Part shown: positions 5,118 to 5,964 of the stretch, one piece after another
Layout: the number at the start of each line of letters is the position of its first letter
How positions within the stretch are numbered: the stretch's first letter is position 1
NCBI GenBank assembly: GCA_030427215.1
Contig: JAUHXB010000084.1
Span: 1 to 5,964 of the forward strand
From: Alphaproteobacteria bacterium
GTDB lineage: Bacteria > Pseudomonadota > Alphaproteobacteria > Micavibrionales > UBA1664
Direction: 5' to 3'
DNA: 5,964 nt
Translations under genes and position numbers: made by a program
Notes under the pieces: model-generated
Database searches by the model: none
Seen by the model: only the letters and a program-made list of their open reading frames with translations
Told to the model about the DNA's origin: nothing

Positions 5118-5957
5118 TTATTTCTTCCCGATTTTTGACGCTGGCCTGATAGGTCTAATTTTACGGGTTTTATCATTGGCCAAGATATTTTCGATGTTAT
5201 CCAAATTTTCGGCTAACTTTTCATTGAAACCACCTTGTTTGACAATGCCCTCACGCGGAATAAGACCCAAGCGAACCGCGATTTCCTGATACGATTCAAT
5301 GGTCGGTGTAAAAATTTTGTCTGTTTTTAAATCTATCAGGCGCATTGAATCTGGAGATATTTCATCCATAATCATCAAATACAACTCGCCATAACCACCA
5401 TAAAGACGACCAATTTCCAATTGAAAATCAACCAGCTTCATATCCAACCCGCGCATCATCCCATTCAAATAATCATTGGTGCGATAGGCAATCGTGATTG
5501 ATTCTTCCATTTCGATAGGGTCAGCCCATTGGAAGGCCACAATATGGTCTTCGGTGACAAGCGTATAATCTCCTGGCTTTTTCTTATGATAAAATTCGAT
5601 CAATGGACGTGGCAATACTGTTCCCTCGTCAATACCTAACCTGCGAGACAGTGACCCCGCGGCGATATTGCGTACGCGCATAATAATCGGCATGGGTTCA
5701 ACAGCGCGGACTTCCTGTTCACGCATATTCAATGATCTTATAAAATGCGTTGGCAGGCCAATTGATTCAAGACATGTCATCAAATGCGCTGAAATACGAT
5801 TATTCAATATCCCTTTACCAGAAATGTCCTTTTGCACTGGCCCTTCCCACACGCGAAGACTATCTTCGAAACTAAGAATCACAGGCTTTTCCGCCTCTGC
5901 GCTCAATAATGATTTCGTTGTTCCAGATACTGTTTTTTTATAACCCGTCTTTATCAT
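5118..5957 (-). CDS. SAICAR synthase (PurC)-like protein with degenerate active-site motifs
   Basis: The 279-residue protein clearly belongs to the SAICAR synthase family, which joins CAIR and aspartate with ATP in purine synthesis. Well-kept parts are GKGILNNRIS (47-56), LPTHFIRSLN, VRNIAAGSLSRRLGIDEG (95-112), LVDFQLEIGRLYGG (175-188) and DEISPDSMRL (198-207), all in the alphaproteobacterial style. Several conserved motifs are altered. The N-terminal YEGKAK loop reads VSGTTK. The segment after the first strands, usually D(D/N)xTxxxx, reads EDSLRVWEGP. The usual GDPMV is GDYTLV, the DFK lysine is Q179, RLWD is RLID, and the C-terminal DKDRFR reads TDKIFTPT. A basic tail of about 40 residues extends beyond the usual end. 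It could be a paralogue with changed substrate or a catalytically dead relative; a true PurC probably lies elsewhere. The frame remains open from the ATG at 5957 to the window edge, so an earlier start is possible, though this ATG gives about the usual distance to the first motif. Confidence 0.8.
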   Translation of the reverse strand: MIKTGYKKTVSGTTKSLLSAEAEKPVILSFEDSLRVWEGPVQKDISGKGILNNRISAHLMTCLESIGLPTHFIRSLNMREQEVRAVEPMPIIMRVRNIAAGSLSRRLGIDEGTVLPRPLIEFYHKKKPGDYTLVTEDHIVAFQWADPIEMEESITIAYRTNDYLNGMMRGLDMKLVDFQLEIGRLYGGYGELYLMIMDEISPDSMRLIDLKTDKIFTPTIESYQEIAVRLGLIPREGIVKQGGFNEKLAENLDNIENILANDKTRKIRPIRPASKIGKK

Positions 5958-5964
5958 AACAGCC

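Overview
The window looks like chromosomal DNA from an alphaproteobacterium of moderate GC content with tightly packed genes. The best taxonomic clues are the layout tadA (leftward) beside rluB-rsmD (rightward), a gene order I recall from alphaproteobacteria, and protein sequences (PurC-like, ornithine cyclodeaminase, TadA) that read like the alphaproteobacterial versions of their families. No rRNA, tRNA, CRISPR array, insertion sequence or convincing intrinsic terminator was seen.

Layout from left to right. (1) A leftward HAD-family phosphatase of the trehalose-phosphatase-like (IIB) type runs off the left edge. (2) A 109-bp AT-rich divergent gap leads to a rightward ROK-family sugar kinase, very close to E. 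coli Mak (fructokinase) but with about 28 extra residues and a broken zinc-binding cluster. (3) Convergent with mak, and overlapping it by 14 bp, is a small leftward gene at about 34% GC. It encodes a stand-alone protein resembling the C-terminal TSCPD-type domain of B12-dependent ribonucleotide reductase. It is the clearest candidate for foreign or little-described content. (4) Next comes the leftward tRNA adenosine deaminase gene tadA. (5) Its start codon overlaps that of the rightward rluB-type 23S rRNA pseudouridine synthase gene. That gene is followed after 1 nt by rsmD (16S rRNA m2G966 methyltransferase) and after a further 25 nt by an ornithine cyclodeaminase gene. (6) The ornithine cyclodeaminase stop codon directly abuts the stop codon of a leftward PurC-like gene, which fills the window to its right edge and has lost several motif residues of SAICAR synthase.

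The middle block is a translation-quality module: TadA makes inosine at the tRNA wobble position, and RluB and RsmD modify the large and small ribosomal subunits. The ornithine cyclodeaminase (ornithine to proline), Mak and the HAD phosphatase are small-molecule enzymes with no visible functional tie to that module.

There is no multi-gene novel system here that I can defend. The points most worth a second look are the orphan ribonucleotide-reductase-like domain, the degenerate PurC paralogue, the altered Mak zinc site, and the divergent tadA/rluB start-codon overlap, with candidate promoters inside each other's coding sequence at leaderless spacing. All domain calls rest on remembered family motifs, not on database searches.
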